Shown piece by piece: positions 26,084-34,147 of a stretch of 64,000 bases of DNA (position 1 is the stretch's first letter; each line of letters starts with the position of its first letter). The stretch covers positions 62,001 to 126,000 of the forward strand of contig NZ_JACHJK010000004.1 of NCBI RefSeq assembly GCF_014203595.1. Reading direction: 5' to 3'. Both the position numbers and the translations under genes were made by a program. The notes beneath the pieces were generated by a model. That model was not told the DNA's origin. It saw only the letters and a list, made by a program, of their open reading frames with translations, and did no database searches. Source of the DNA: Streptomyces echinatus (GTDB taxonomy: Bacteria; Actinomycetota; Actinomycetes; Streptomycetales; Streptomycetaceae).

Positions 26084-26734
26084 ATGGGTGCCGTCAAGAC
26101 CAAACGGATGCCGAGGGCGGTACGGGAGCAGCAGATGCTCGACGCCGCCGTACGGATCTTCGGACAGCGCGGGTACATGGCCGCGTCGATGGACGAGATC
26201 GCCGAACTCGCGGGCGTGTCCAAGCCGTTGGTCTATCTGTACCTGAACTCGAAGGAAGACCTCTTCACCGCCTGCATCCGCCGCGAGGCCACCGCGCTCA
26301 CGGCGGCCGTCCGCGCGGGTGTCCGGCAGGAGCTGCCCGCCGACCGGCAACTCTGGGAAGGCCTGCGGGCGTTCTTCGCGCACACCGCCGAGCACCCCGA
26401 CGGCTGGTCGGTCCTGCACCTGCAGGCCCGCACGCACGGAGAGACCTTCGCGGCCGAGGTCGCCGCGATGCGCGCGGAACTCGTCACGTTCGTGACCCGG
26501 CTGGTCGTGGTGGCGGCCCGGGAGGCACACCGGGACCCCGGCCTGCCCGAGCGCGAGGTGGCCGGGCTGGCCGAGGCGCTGGTCGGCGCCGCCGAGTCGC
26601 TCGCCGCCTGGGCCAACGCCACGCCCGGCGTCACCGCCCGGCAGGCCGCGGCCACGCTGATGAACTTCGCCTGGTCGGGCCTGGGCACCCTGATGTCCGG
26701 CCGCGTGTGGGCTCCGCCGGGCGAGGAGACGTAG
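26084..26734 (+). CDS. TetR-family transcriptional regulator
   Basis: A 216-residue repressor-type protein. The HTH is near residues 13-60: REQQMLDAAVRIFGQRGYMAASMDEIAELAGVSKPLVYLYLNSKEDLF. The C-terminal ligand domain includes FFAHTAEHPDGWSVLH. TAGTCT (26071-26076) lies 7 bases before ATG 26084, pointing to leaderless expression. It converges on the MaoC gene, whose promoter region (28.2 kb) carries two palindromes; no such palindrome precedes this gene itself. A link to fatty-acyl metabolism is plausible only by proximity. Confidence 0.9.
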   Translation: MGAVKTKRMPRAVREQQMLDAAVRIFGQRGYMAASMDEIAELAGVSKPLVYLYLNSKEDLFTACIRREATALTAAVRAGVRQELPADRQLWEGLRAFFAHTAEHPDGWSVLHLQARTHGETFAAEVAAMRAELVTFVTRLVVVAAREAHRDPGLPEREVAGLAEALVGAAESLAAWANATPGVTARQAAATLMNFAWSGLGTLMSGRVWAPPGEET

Positions 26735-26762
26735 GGCTGCGGGCGAGGAGACGTATAGCCCG

Positions 26763-28037
26763 TCAACTCCGCTCTGTGGAGGGCGAGTTGCGCCGGGGAT
26801 CGGTCGCCTGCCCGGCCCCTCGGGGAACCCCGGCCGAACCCGGCCCGGTGCCGGACAGCGGTCGTACCTCACCGGACACGTGGAGCCTGCCGCCCGAGCC
26901 CCGCAGGGCGAAGCGCCCGTTGCCGTCCGCGCTGTAGGTCACCGTGCCCGGCAGCAGCACCGGCGCCTGGAACCGGGCCCGGACCTCGGTCGCGTCGGGC
27001 GTGCCGTGGGCGGCGAGACAGCGGGCCACCGTCCACATGCCGTGCGCGATGGCCCGGGGAAAGCCGAAGAGGCGGGCCGTGAGCGGGTGCAGATGAATGG
27101 GATTGCGATCCCCGGAAGCGGCCCCGTACCGCCGCCCCACGTCCCCACCGAGCCCCCACTCGACAACGACCCCCACCGCCCCCTCCCCACCCGCGCCATA
27201 CTCCGCCCCGCCCTTCCCACCTGTGCCGCCCTCCGGGCCCCGGCCCCGTTCCGTGGCGGACGCGGTCGGCCCGTCCTTCCGGCGTGTGTCGTCCTCCGGG
27301 CCCCCGCCCCGCTCCGTGACGGACGCGGTCGGCTCGCCCTTCCGGCGTGTGTCGTCCTCCGGGCCCCCGCCCCGCTCCGTGACGGACGCGGTCGGCCCGT
27401 CCTTCCGGCGTGTGTCGTCCTCCGGGCCCCCGCCCCGTTCCGCGGCGGACGCGGCCCGCTCGGGCGGGGCGTCCTCCGGGGTCCGGGGCGGAGCCCCGTG
27501 AGGGTTCGGTTTGTGCCGACCGAGTCGGGTGGGCGGGTGGGCCGGGGCCGGGGCCGAAGCCGTCCCGTGTCGGGCCAGGTACGTGCTGCGGGACTCCCAG
27601 ACCAGGTCGCCGCCCAGCCGAAGGCAGGTCCCCACCGTCGCCTCCGTCCCGCGCCGGTGCGCGGCCAGCCCCTCGACGAACACCGACAACTCGTACTCCG
27701 CGTCGGCCGGCAGCGCGGCCCGCCGGACGATCTCGATCGACGTGTGGACCAGGCCGAGCAACGGCAGCGGAAAGTCCCGGCCGCTCATCAGCCGCATGGC
27801 CAGCGGGAAGCCCAGGACGTGCGGATAGGTGACCGGAAGGTCCAGCTCGCCGGTCGGAAAGCCGCAGACCCGCTCGTAGGCGGCGAGCCTCGTCAGGTCG
27901 ACACGCACACCGGACAGCACGAGCCGGGTGCGCGGGAACGCCGCGTCCGGTGCGGGCCGCTTGAAGGGGGAGCGCAGGGCGCCCCGGGCCAGCAGCGGGC
28001 CCAGCGCGGGCGCGGCGGTGAGGGTGACCGTGTCCAT
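26763..28037 (-). CDS. MaoC-like double hotdog hydratase with repeat-expanded linker
   Basis: A 424-residue protein from ATG 28037. The first part (MDTVTLTAAPALGPLLARGAL, then TYPHVLGFPLAMRLMSGRDFPL) is an N-terminal hotdog domain, and the C-terminal part has the hydratase-2 motif ASGDRNPIH followed by FGFPRAIAHGMW. Such proteins hydrate 2-enoyl thioesters. Between the domains is a Gly/Glu/Arg-rich linker of roughly 120 residues made of 21-residue units of the form ERGGGPEDDTRRKxxPTASVT, absent in typical members. It overlaps by TGATG a 45-codon ORF that seems to be a gutted fabG-like gene. Probably acts in fatty acyl metabolism together with the divergent acyl-CoA synthetase. Confidence 0.78.
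   Translation of the reverse strand: MDTVTLTAAPALGPLLARGALRSPFKRPAPDAAFPRTRLVLSGVRVDLTRLAAYERVCGFPTGELDLPVTYPHVLGFPLAMRLMSGRDFPLPLLGLVHTSIEIVRRAALPADAEYELSVFVEGLAAHRRGTEATVGTCLRLGGDLVWESRSTYLARHGTASAPAPAHPPTRLGRHKPNPHGAPPRTPEDAPPERAASAAERGGGPEDDTRRKDGPTASVTERGGGPEDDTRRKGEPTASVTERGGGPEDDTRRKDGPTASATERGRGPEGGTGGKGGAEYGAGGEGAVGVVVEWGLGGDVGRRYGAASGDRNPIHLHPLTARLFGFPRAIAHGMWTVARCLAAHGTPDATEVRARFQAPVLLPGTVTYSADGNGRFALRGSGGRLHVSGEVRPLSGTGPGSAGVPRGAGQATDPRRNSPSTERS
27214..27465. repeat. 63-bp tandem repeats, four units, inside the MaoC gene
   Basis: Units start at 27214, 27277, 27340 and 27403 with exact 63-base spacing. The middle two are near identical; the first is degenerate and the last diverges at its end. 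They keep the reading frame and encode the 21-residue linker units on the minus strand. Confidence 0.9.
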
Positions 28038-28174
28038 CAGGCCCCCAGCGCCCGCCGGCCGGTGGGCAGTTCGGGCGACCACCGGACCGGCTCGGCCGAC
28101 TGGGGCGGGCCCAGGCGCCGGGTGAGGAAACGGCCGGGTGCCGTGCCGGTGAAGCTCAGGTAGCGGTCGGCCAT
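28037..28174 (-). pseudogene. gutted 3-oxoacyl-ACP reductase (FabG-like) gene, 45 codons left
   Basis: The minus strand from ATG 28174 reads MADRYLSFTGTAPGRFLTRR, then LGLPQSAEPVRWSPELPTGR and RALGA before TGA. The first 23 residues match my memory of the N-terminus of the roughly 450-residue Streptomyces 3-oxoacyl-ACP reductase that normally precedes the MaoC gene. The body is missing, yet a natural-looking end and the TGATG overlap with the MaoC start are kept, which suggests an internal in-frame deletion that preserved translational coupling. It may now act only as a short leader ORF. Confidence 0.55.
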
Positions 28175-28206
28175 GTACAACTCCCGCGCGACTCGGTTCC
28201 AAAGTG

Positions 28207-28222
28207 CTTACTCCAGAGTAAG
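28207..28222. promoter_or_regulatory. 16-base palindromic operator CTTACTC-CA-GAGTAAG
   Basis: A perfect inverted repeat with 7-base arms in the divergent promoter region between the gutted fabG/MaoC unit and the acyl-CoA synthetase. TTACTC..GAGTAA half-sites are typical of TetR-family operators. A TetR gene lies 1.5 kb away. Confidence 0.6.
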
Positions 28223-28223
28223 G

Positions 28224-28236
28224 TTACCGGAGGTAA
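28224..28236. promoter_or_regulatory. second palindrome TTACC-GGA-GGTAA
   Basis: A 13-base inverted repeat (5-base arms) one base after the first palindrome. It shares the TTAC/GTAA ends and may be a weaker second site for the same regulator. Confidence 0.45.
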
Positions 28237-28467
28237 GTCCAGTGGGTACAAGGGGTGACGGCGATCCCGGTACACCCGACCCACCACGGCACAGGCAAAG
28301 CTGAACGCCCCTCACATACCCCCCGAGGCTGCACACCCCTGGCCCCGGACCATCCCCGAACCCGCACAACCCCCTCACAGCCGAGCCGTACGATCACCTG
28401 CCTGACCAGCGGTAACCCCTTTCCCCCAGGGCCCGCCGCCGGCGCACGCACGCCAGAGGAGCCGCCC

Positions 28468-30408
28468 GTGTCCACCCCGTACCCGACCGCCCCCCTCTCC
28501 TCCGGCGCCCCCGTCTCCGCCGTCGACTACGACGGCCGCCCCGTCCTCGTCGAACCCGAGACACGGCGGCTGGACGGAGCGGTGAGCGAGGCGTACGTGC
28601 CGCCGTTCGCGCCCCAGGTCAAGCACGGCTCCCTCGCCGACCTCCCGTACGAGAACGCGGAGGCGGCCCCCGACGCGATCGTGCTCAGCCGCAAGCTGTC
28701 CGGCGGCCGCTGGACGGACGTGACGGCCGCCCGGTTCGCCGCCGAAGTGCAGGCGGTGGCCAAGGGCCTGATAGCCGAGGGCCTGATGCCCGGCGACCGG
28801 ATCGCCGTCATGGCCCGTACGACCTACGAGTGGACCCTCCTCGACTTCGCCGCCTGGGCGGCCGGCCTGGTCACGGTCCCCGTCTACCCCACCTCCTCCG
28901 TCTTCCAGACCCGCTGGATCCTGCACGACTCCGGCGCGGTCGCCCTCGTCACGGAGACCACCGCCCAGGCCGCCGCCATCGGCCCCGAACTCCCGCACCT
29001 GCCCGACCTGCGCCACGTGTGGGTGATGGAGAAGGGCCACGTGGCCCAGCTCGCCGACGCGGGCGCGCCGGTGCCGGACGGCGAGGTGGGCGTCCGCCGG
29101 GGCATGCTGGGCCCCGACACCCTCGCCACACTGATCTACACCTCCGGCACCACCGGCCGCCCCAAGGGCTGCGCCCTCTCCCACGGCAACTTCTTCGCCG
29201 AGGTCGACAACGCGATCGAACTGCTCCATCCGGTCTTCAAGGCGCAGGGCGAGGAGCCGTCGGTCCTGCTCTTCCTGCCCATGTCCCACGTCTTCGGCCG
29301 GATGGTGGCCATCGCCTGCGTCCGCGCCCGGGTCCGCCTCGGCCACGCCCCCAGCCTGGCCCCGGACGACCTCCTGCCGGACCTGGCCGCGTTCCGGCCG
29401 ACCGCACTGCTGACCATCCCCTACATGCTGGAGAAGATCTACAACTCGTCCCGCGCCAAGGCGGAGGCGGGCGGCCGCGTGGCGGCCTTCGACCGGGCGG
29501 CGGCCGTCGCCCAGCGCTACGGCGAGGCGCTGGAGGCCTGGCAGACCGGCACCGGCAGCGGCCCGAGCCGCGCCCTGAAGACGCAGCGCACCTTCTACGA
29601 CCCCCTCGTCTACCGCCGCCTGCGCACCGCCATGGGAGGCCGCGTCCGGTACGCGATCTGCGGCGGCTCTCCCCTCGGCCGGCGCCTCGCCGCGTTCTAC
29701 GCGGGCGCGGGCATCGAGATCTTCGAGGGCTACGGCCTCACGGAGACCACCGGCGCGTCGACGGTCACCCCGCCCCTCAAGCCCCGTCTGGGCACGGTCG
29801 GCTGGCCGATACCCGGCACGCGGGTACGGATCGCGGCGGACGGCGAGATCCTGCTCGCCGGCGACCATGTGCTGCGCGGCTACTGGGACCCGCAGGCGGG
29901 CGGAGTCGTCCCCGCGACCCGCGACGGCTGGCTGGCCACCGGCGACCTCGGCGAGCTGGACGACGAGGGCTATCTGACCATCACCGGCCGCAAGAAGGAG
30001 CTGCTGATCACGGCGGGCGGCAAGTCGGTGGCCCCGGCCCCGCTGGAGAACTGGCTGCGCCAGCACCCGCTGATCTCCCAGGTGATGCTGGTGGGCGACG
30101 GCCGCCCGTACGTCTCGGCCCTCATCACGCTCGACCCCGACGGCATCACCCACTGGCGCCAGATGATCGGCAAGCATCCCGTGCCGCCCGAGTTCCTCGT
30201 CGACGACGCGGAGTTGGCGGCGGTCCTGCAGCGGGCACTGGACGAGGCGAACAAACTGGTCTCCCGCCCCGAGTCCATCCGCCGCTTCGCCGTCCTCCCG
30301 GTGGACTTCACGGAGGAGGCCGGCCACCTGACCCCTTCCATGAAGCTGCGCCGGGAACAGATCATGCGGGACTTCACGAAGGAAGTGGAGAGCATGTACG
30401 AACGCTGA
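28468..30408 (+). CDS. long-chain fatty-acid-CoA ligase (AMP-binding)
   Basis: A 646-residue acyl-adenylate-forming enzyme, from GTG 28468 with AGAGGAG upstream. The AMP-binding P-loop is LIYTSGTTGRPKGCALSH, the adenine-contact motif YGLTETTGASTV, and the ATP-binding aspartate DGWLATGDLGELDDEGYLTITGRKKELL. It activates fatty acids to acyl-CoA at the membrane; length and the LPMSHVFGRM region match the FadD15 / long-chain group. It is divergent from the MaoC unit and shares the palindromic operators with it. Confidence 0.92.
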   Translation: MSTPYPTAPLSSGAPVSAVDYDGRPVLVEPETRRLDGAVSEAYVPPFAPQVKHGSLADLPYENAEAAPDAIVLSRKLSGGRWTDVTAARFAAEVQAVAKGLIAEGLMPGDRIAVMARTTYEWTLLDFAAWAAGLVTVPVYPTSSVFQTRWILHDSGAVALVTETTAQAAAIGPELPHLPDLRHVWVMEKGHVAQLADAGAPVPDGEVGVRRGMLGPDTLATLIYTSGTTGRPKGCALSHGNFFAEVDNAIELLHPVFKAQGEEPSVLLFLPMSHVFGRMVAIACVRARVRLGHAPSLAPDDLLPDLAAFRPTALLTIPYMLEKIYNSSRAKAEAGGRVAAFDRAAAVAQRYGEALEAWQTGTGSGPSRALKTQRTFYDPLVYRRLRTAMGGRVRYAICGGSPLGRRLAAFYAGAGIEIFEGYGLTETTGASTVTPPLKPRLGTVGWPIPGTRVRIAADGEILLAGDHVLRGYWDPQAGGVVPATRDGWLATGDLGELDDEGYLTITGRKKELLITAGGKSVAPAPLENWLRQHPLISQVMLVGDGRPYVSALITLDPDGITHWRQMIGKHPVPPEFLVDDAELAAVLQRALDEANKLVSRPESIRRFAVLPVDFTEEAGHLTPSMKLRREQIMRDFTKEVESMYER

Positions 30409-30926
30409 GCCGCTCGGTGGGGTGGGGGGTGTGGGCCAGTTCCACGGGGTCCAGTGGTGGGGGTCCGGGTTCTTTTGCCGGGGCGCGACTGAGGCGTGTT
30501 GGGCCCCGAGGCCGCTGCCTTCGCGTCGTGGGGGAGGGGGCGCGGTCGCGTCTCGCATGGACGCCGGGTGGGTTCGGCGGCTTCCCGGCTCCCCGGCCTC
30601 CCGGCTTCCCGGCTTCCCGGCCTCCTTGGCCTCTGGGGTCGCAGGGGAGGGGAGATTGGCGGAACTGTGCCAGGCGCCCTGACGCTGACCAGCTGTTTTG
30701 TCGTCGATGTGCTCGGATTCGTGGCACGTATCTGCCAATCGCTCACGGCGAGAGGCTGAAAGGGTCGGCACCCGCTCCTCGTGGGTCCCACCTCGTCCGG
30801 ACTCGGCGGGGCGGGGAGCGGGTTGCCGCCTGGGTCGGTTGCGGCCCGCATCCGATCCTCGTACGCCCCCACCATCCAGTCAATCCTTGGGTTTACTCAC
30901 CAAACCCCAGTGATAACTTGGGTGTT
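30409..30926. other. 518-base gene-free gap with CCCGGCTT-type simple repeats
   Basis: No credible ORF on either strand. Around 30576-30625 there are several tandem copies of an 8-9 base unit of the kind CCCGGCTTC/CCCGGCCTC. The last 60 bases, less GC-rich (GTTTACTCACC, CAGTGATAACTTGGGTG), should hold the LysR gene's promoter; a TTGGG..AACCCCAGTGATAACTTGGG context may include the LysR binding site. Confidence 0.5.
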
Positions 30927-31823
30927 GTGACGCTCGACGACCTCCGCGTGTACGTGGCCGTCTGCCGCGCGGGCAGCCTGAGTTCGGTCGCCCGTGACCT
31001 CGGCTGCACCCAGTCCGCCGTAAGCCAGCACGTCAAGCGGCTGGAACGGGAGACAGGCGTCGCCCTGCTGGAGCGTCGACCGCGCGGAGTCGTCCCCACC
31101 CAGGCCGGACGGATACTGGAGGCTGCCGCAGCCGAAGGCATCTCCGGCCTGGACCTGGCGGTACGGCAGCTCCGTGACCTGGTCGACGGCCACAGCGGCT
31201 ACGTCCGCGTGGCCACCGGCGCGACGACCGTCCGGCACTTCATGTCCGACGCGGTCGTCACCTTCCGCCACCGCCACCCCAAGGTCAACCTGGAGTTCCA
31301 CACCGTGAGTTCGGGCCGTGGCAGCTTCGACGCCCTCGCCGACGGCACCCTGGACCTGGCCTGGATCACCATCGGTCCCCCGGTCCGCGGCATCGAGCAG
31401 CGCACCGTCGTGGAGCTGCCGTGGCTCCTCGCCGTCCGCGCGGACGACCCGCTGGCCGGCCGCCCCCACCTGGACCCCGCGGAACTGGCCGACACCCGGA
31501 TCATCCGGCTCCCGCCGAACTCCACGTCCGCCGCACACCTCGAAGCGGCCTGCGCGGAGCGGGGCGTGCGGTTCGCGCACGAGCCGAGCGTGGCCGACTG
31601 GGACACGGCGCTGCTGCTCGCCGAGCTGGGGATCGGGCGAGCGGTCGTACCCGCCGTGCCTCGCCTTCCGGCCCCCGGCGACAGCCCGTTGCGGCTGGTC
31701 CCGTTGCCCGGTCTGCGTCCCCTGCCCGTCGGCTGGGCCGTCCGCCGCTGGGACGCGCTCAGCCCGCCGGCCCGGGCCTTCGCGGACACGGTCGTGGAGT
31801 GCCGGGTCGCTGCCGCGGGCTGA
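30927..31823 (+). CDS. LysR-family transcriptional regulator
   Basis: A 298-residue LysR protein from GTG 30927. The winged HTH is LDDLRVYVAVCRAGSLSSVARDLGCTQSAVSQHVKRLERETG, followed by RRPRGVVPTQAGRILEAA, and the effector domain starts at GYVRVATGATTVRHF. A much longer open frame running in from 28.8 kb is an artefact of high GC. There is no obviously linked divergent target gene, because the gap upstream is gene-free. The last 65 bases overlap the 3' end of the anti-sigma ATPase gene on the other strand. Confidence 0.88.
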   Translation: MTLDDLRVYVAVCRAGSLSSVARDLGCTQSAVSQHVKRLERETGVALLERRPRGVVPTQAGRILEAAAAEGISGLDLAVRQLRDLVDGHSGYVRVATGATTVRHFMSDAVVTFRHRHPKVNLEFHTVSSGRGSFDALADGTLDLAWITIGPPVRGIEQRTVVELPWLLAVRADDPLAGRPHLDPAELADTRIIRLPPNSTSAAHLEAACAERGVRFAHEPSVADWDTALLLAELGIGRAVVPAVPRLPAPGDSPLRLVPLPGLRPLPVGWAVRRWDALSPPARAFADTVVECRVAAAG

Positions 31824-32238
31824 GCGACAGCTCCACCCACACCGTCTTGCCGACGTCCCGCTCGGACACGCCCCACAGCGAGGCCAGCACCTGTACGACG
31901 ACCAGCCCGCGCCCGTGTTCGTCCTCCGGCCGCCCGTCCAGGAACCGCAGCTTCCGGTCCCCTCGGGCATCGCTCACCTCGATACGCAAGGTGTTCTTCT
32001 CCCGCAGCAGGCCGAGCCGCAGCTCGAAGTCCCGCCCCGGGACGCGACCGTGTGTGACGGCGTTGGCGGCCAGTTCGGCGACGATCAGCTGCGCGGTGTG
32101 GCTCAGGTCGCCCTCGTGCGGATAACCCCAGGTCGCCAGCGCGGCACCGGTCAGCCGACGGGCCAGCCGGGCGCCCCGCGGGGTGGCGCTGAGCCGCTGG
32201 ACGAGTTCGGTTGTGGGGGTGGAGATTTCTACGTTCAC
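31759..32238 (-). CDS. anti-sigma-factor-type HATPase (RsbW/SpoIIAB-like)
   Basis: A 159-residue protein with a GHKL ATPase fold: the N box is LIVAELAANAVTHG, the G1-like box is EVSDARG, and the G2 box is EDEHGRGLVVVQVLASLWG. Streptomyces encodes many such stand-alone kinases near WhiJ-like regulators. This one is divergent from the WhiJ/DUF397 pair, an arrangement known from the abaA/whiJ-type loci. GTG 32238 is the chosen start. Whether it phosphorylates an anti-anti-sigma factor is unknown. Confidence 0.82.
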   Translation of the reverse strand: MNVEISTPTTELVQRLSATPRGARLARRLTGAALATWGYPHEGDLSHTAQLIVAELAANAVTHGRVPGRDFELRLGLLREKNTLRIEVSDARGDRKLRFLDGRPEDEHGRGLVVVQVLASLWGVSERDVGKTVWVELSLSPRQRPGTPRPCPRRPGPAG

Positions 32239-32330
32239 GTCACCGAGCGTGCTGCCTTCTCCCTACGCTGACCAGGGGAGACCCGGCGACTGTACGTAGT
32301 CGTACGGGCGCGGCTCGTGTGGAGTACGGC

Positions 32331-33203
32331 ATGTCGGAGGGTGGCGTGACAGAGGAACGGCGACCGGAGACCCCGGCGGAGGTCAACGGGGCGGCGGCGG
32401 TCTTCGTCGTCCTGGGCAAACAGCTGAAGCTGCTGAGGGAGAAGGCGGGGCTGAACCAGCGGGAGTTCGGCGGTCTCGTGGGGTACGGCCCCGACCAGAT
32501 CTCGGCGATGGAGCGAGGGGTACGGACGCCGAGGCCGGAGTTCCTGCAGAGGGCGGACGAAATCCTCAAAGCAGATGGGTTGTTCGCGGAGGTCATCCCC
32601 CAGGTTGAGGAGGCGATGAGCCGGGCGCGGACCAGGCATCCGGAGTGGTATCGCAGCTATGCCGCGATGGAGGCGGAGGCTGTGGAGCTGCATCACTACT
32701 CCAATCACGCCGTGCAGGGCTTGCTGCAGACCGAGGAGTACGCGCGGGCGGTGTTCGCCAAGCGGCGGCCGTTCCTCAGCGAGGAGACCATCGAGAAGCG
32801 GGTGGCCGACCGTCTGTCGCGTCAGCAAGTGTTCGAGCGCCTGCCGGCCCCAGTAGTCAGCTACGTCCTGGAAGAGGTCGTGCTCGACCGGCCGATCGGT
32901 GGACCACGCGTCCACGCCGGGCAGCTGCGCCGCTTGCTGGACGTAGGCACCATGAGAAACGTGGAGATTCAGGTGATGCCAACGCTCTTGCAGGAACACC
33001 CCAACATGGATGGCGCGTTCAACCTCCTCGTCCCCAGGGGCTACCCGCAGGTCGCGTACACGGAGATCCAGGGGTACCCGCGGCTGATCACCGACGCCGA
33101 AGAGGTCAGGAAGATCGCAGACCGCTATGGGATCATGCGAGCCATGGCACTTCCGCCCCTGGAAACCCGGGCGTTGATCGAAACGAAGCTGGAGACGCTA
33201 TGA
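32331..33203 (+). CDS. WhiJ-like XRE regulator with DUF5753 domain
   Basis: A 290-residue DNA-binding protein. The HTH_31 domain is at LGKQLKLLREKAGLNQREFGGLVGYGPDQISAMERGVRTP, and the rest is DUF5753, with the typical YSNHAVQGLLQTEEYARAVF, RLSRQQVFERLPAPVVSYVLEEVVL and IQVMPTLLQEHPNMDGAFNLL. Proteins of this kind control development and antibiotic production in Streptomyces together with small DUF397 partners. ATG 32331 is chosen; GTG 32346 is also possible. It overlaps the DUF397 gene by ATGA. Confidence 0.9.
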   Translation: MSEGGVTEERRPETPAEVNGAAAVFVVLGKQLKLLREKAGLNQREFGGLVGYGPDQISAMERGVRTPRPEFLQRADEILKADGLFAEVIPQVEEAMSRARTRHPEWYRSYAAMEAEAVELHHYSNHAVQGLLQTEEYARAVFAKRRPFLSEETIEKRVADRLSRQQVFERLPAPVVSYVLEEVVLDRPIGGPRVHAGQLRRLLDVGTMRNVEIQVMPTLLQEHPNMDGAFNLLVPRGYPQVAYTEIQGYPRLITDAEEVRKIADRYGIMRAMALPPLETRALIETKLETL

Positions 33204-33454
33204 GCGGCGCGGAACTCAATTGGTTCAAATCCAGCCACAGCGGCGGTGAAGGCGGCGATTGCCTCGAACTCGCCTACCACTGGCGCAAGTCCACCCACAG
33301 CAGTGGCGAAGGCGGCGAGTGCGTAGAGGTCGCCCCCCACCCCGCCGCCATCCACATCCGCGACTCCAAGCGGCCCGGCGCCGGGCATCTCACCGTCGGC
33401 CCGGTTGCCTGGTCAGGCTTTCTTCTGGGCGAGAAGGAACGCCTGCGGGGTTGA
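33200..33454 (+). CDS. DUF397 protein with duplicated N-terminal half
   Basis: An 84-residue WhiJ partner beginning at ATG 33200 inside the stop of the regulator gene. The usual DUF397 pattern W.KSS.S..G.CVEVA appears twice: LNWFKSSHSGGEGGDCLELA and WRKSTHSSGEGGECVEVA, followed once by the remainder IHIRDSKRPGAGHLTVGPVAWSGFL. The duplication is inside one frame. Its 3' end overlaps the convergent methyltransferase gene by 42 bases. Confidence 0.85.
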   Translation: MSGAELNWFKSSHSGGEGGDCLELAYHWRKSTHSSGEGGECVEVAPHPAAIHIRDSKRPGAGHLTVGPVAWSGFLLGEKERLRG

Positions 33455-34063
33455 CTCGCCGTGGGCCTCGACGCGTTCGCGCACGGTGCTGGAGCGGAGG
33501 GCGAATCCCGCGTCCGACAGCAGCTCGGCCATCTGTTCGGGGCGGCGACGGTGGAAGTCCAGGATCACGTCCCGGCCCCAGGGGCGGTCGAGGCGGAGCG
33601 GCGCGTCGCCCACCTGGAAGGCGAGCAGGAGACGGCCGCCCGGAGCCAGTACGCGGTGGAACTCGGTCATCAGGGACGGGAGTTCGTCCGTCGGGGTGTG
33701 GATGCTGGAGTACCAGGAGACGATCCCGGCCAGGGAACCGTCGGTGAGGGGAAGCTCCAGCATCGAGCCCTGTTCGAACCGCAGCGCGGGATGTTCGCGG
33801 CGGGCGATGGCGACCATGGACTCGGAGAGGTCCAGGCCGTAGACGGACAGACCCAGGCCGGCCAGGTGGGCGGTGATCTCGCCGGGGCCGCAGCCGAGGT
33901 CGGCCACCGTGCCCTCGGGGCCGACCTGTTCGGCGTACGCGCCGAGCAGCGCCCGCTCCAGCGGCCTGGCGGCAAGGGGGTTGCGGAAGTGTCCGGCGTA
34001 GTCCTCGGCGACGGTGTCGTAGAAGGTGCGGGCGGCGGTCACGAAGTCTTCGGTGTCGGTCAT
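33413..34063 (-). CDS. class I SAM-dependent methyltransferase
   Basis: A 216-residue methyltransferase. Motif I is VADLGCGPGEITAHLAGLG, followed by the acidic residue of motif II in VYGLDLSESMVAIARR. Motif IV is around GIVSWYSSIHTP and LAPGGRLLLAFQVGD. The Methyltransf_11/25 type acts on small molecules; the substrate is unknown. The tail-to-tail overlap with the DUF397 gene is 42 bases. ATG 34063 is the start. Confidence 0.86.
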   Translation of the reverse strand: MTDTEDFVTAARTFYDTVAEDYAGHFRNPLAARPLERALLGAYAEQVGPEGTVADLGCGPGEITAHLAGLGLSVYGLDLSESMVAIARREHPALRFEQGSMLELPLTDGSLAGIVSWYSSIHTPTDELPSLMTEFHRVLAPGGRLLLAFQVGDAPLRLDRPWGRDVILDFHRRRPEQMAELLSDAGFALRSSTVRERVEAHGESTPQAFLLAQKKA

Positions 34064-34147
34064 GGGGAGGGACCGTAGCGGGCCGCACTGACACCCCCCT
34101 TAGGCTGCTGCCCTTGGCCAAAGCGTCACACCGGGGGTACCGGGCCG

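Noticed and set aside
27214..27465. Regular repeats as a CRISPR array
   Set aside because: The 63-bp units are contiguous with no spacers and lie in frame inside a gene.
28830..30926. Long plus-strand frame running into the LysR gene
   Set aside because: It is an out-of-frame reading of the acyl-CoA ligase that happens to stay open; only the part from 30927 is real.
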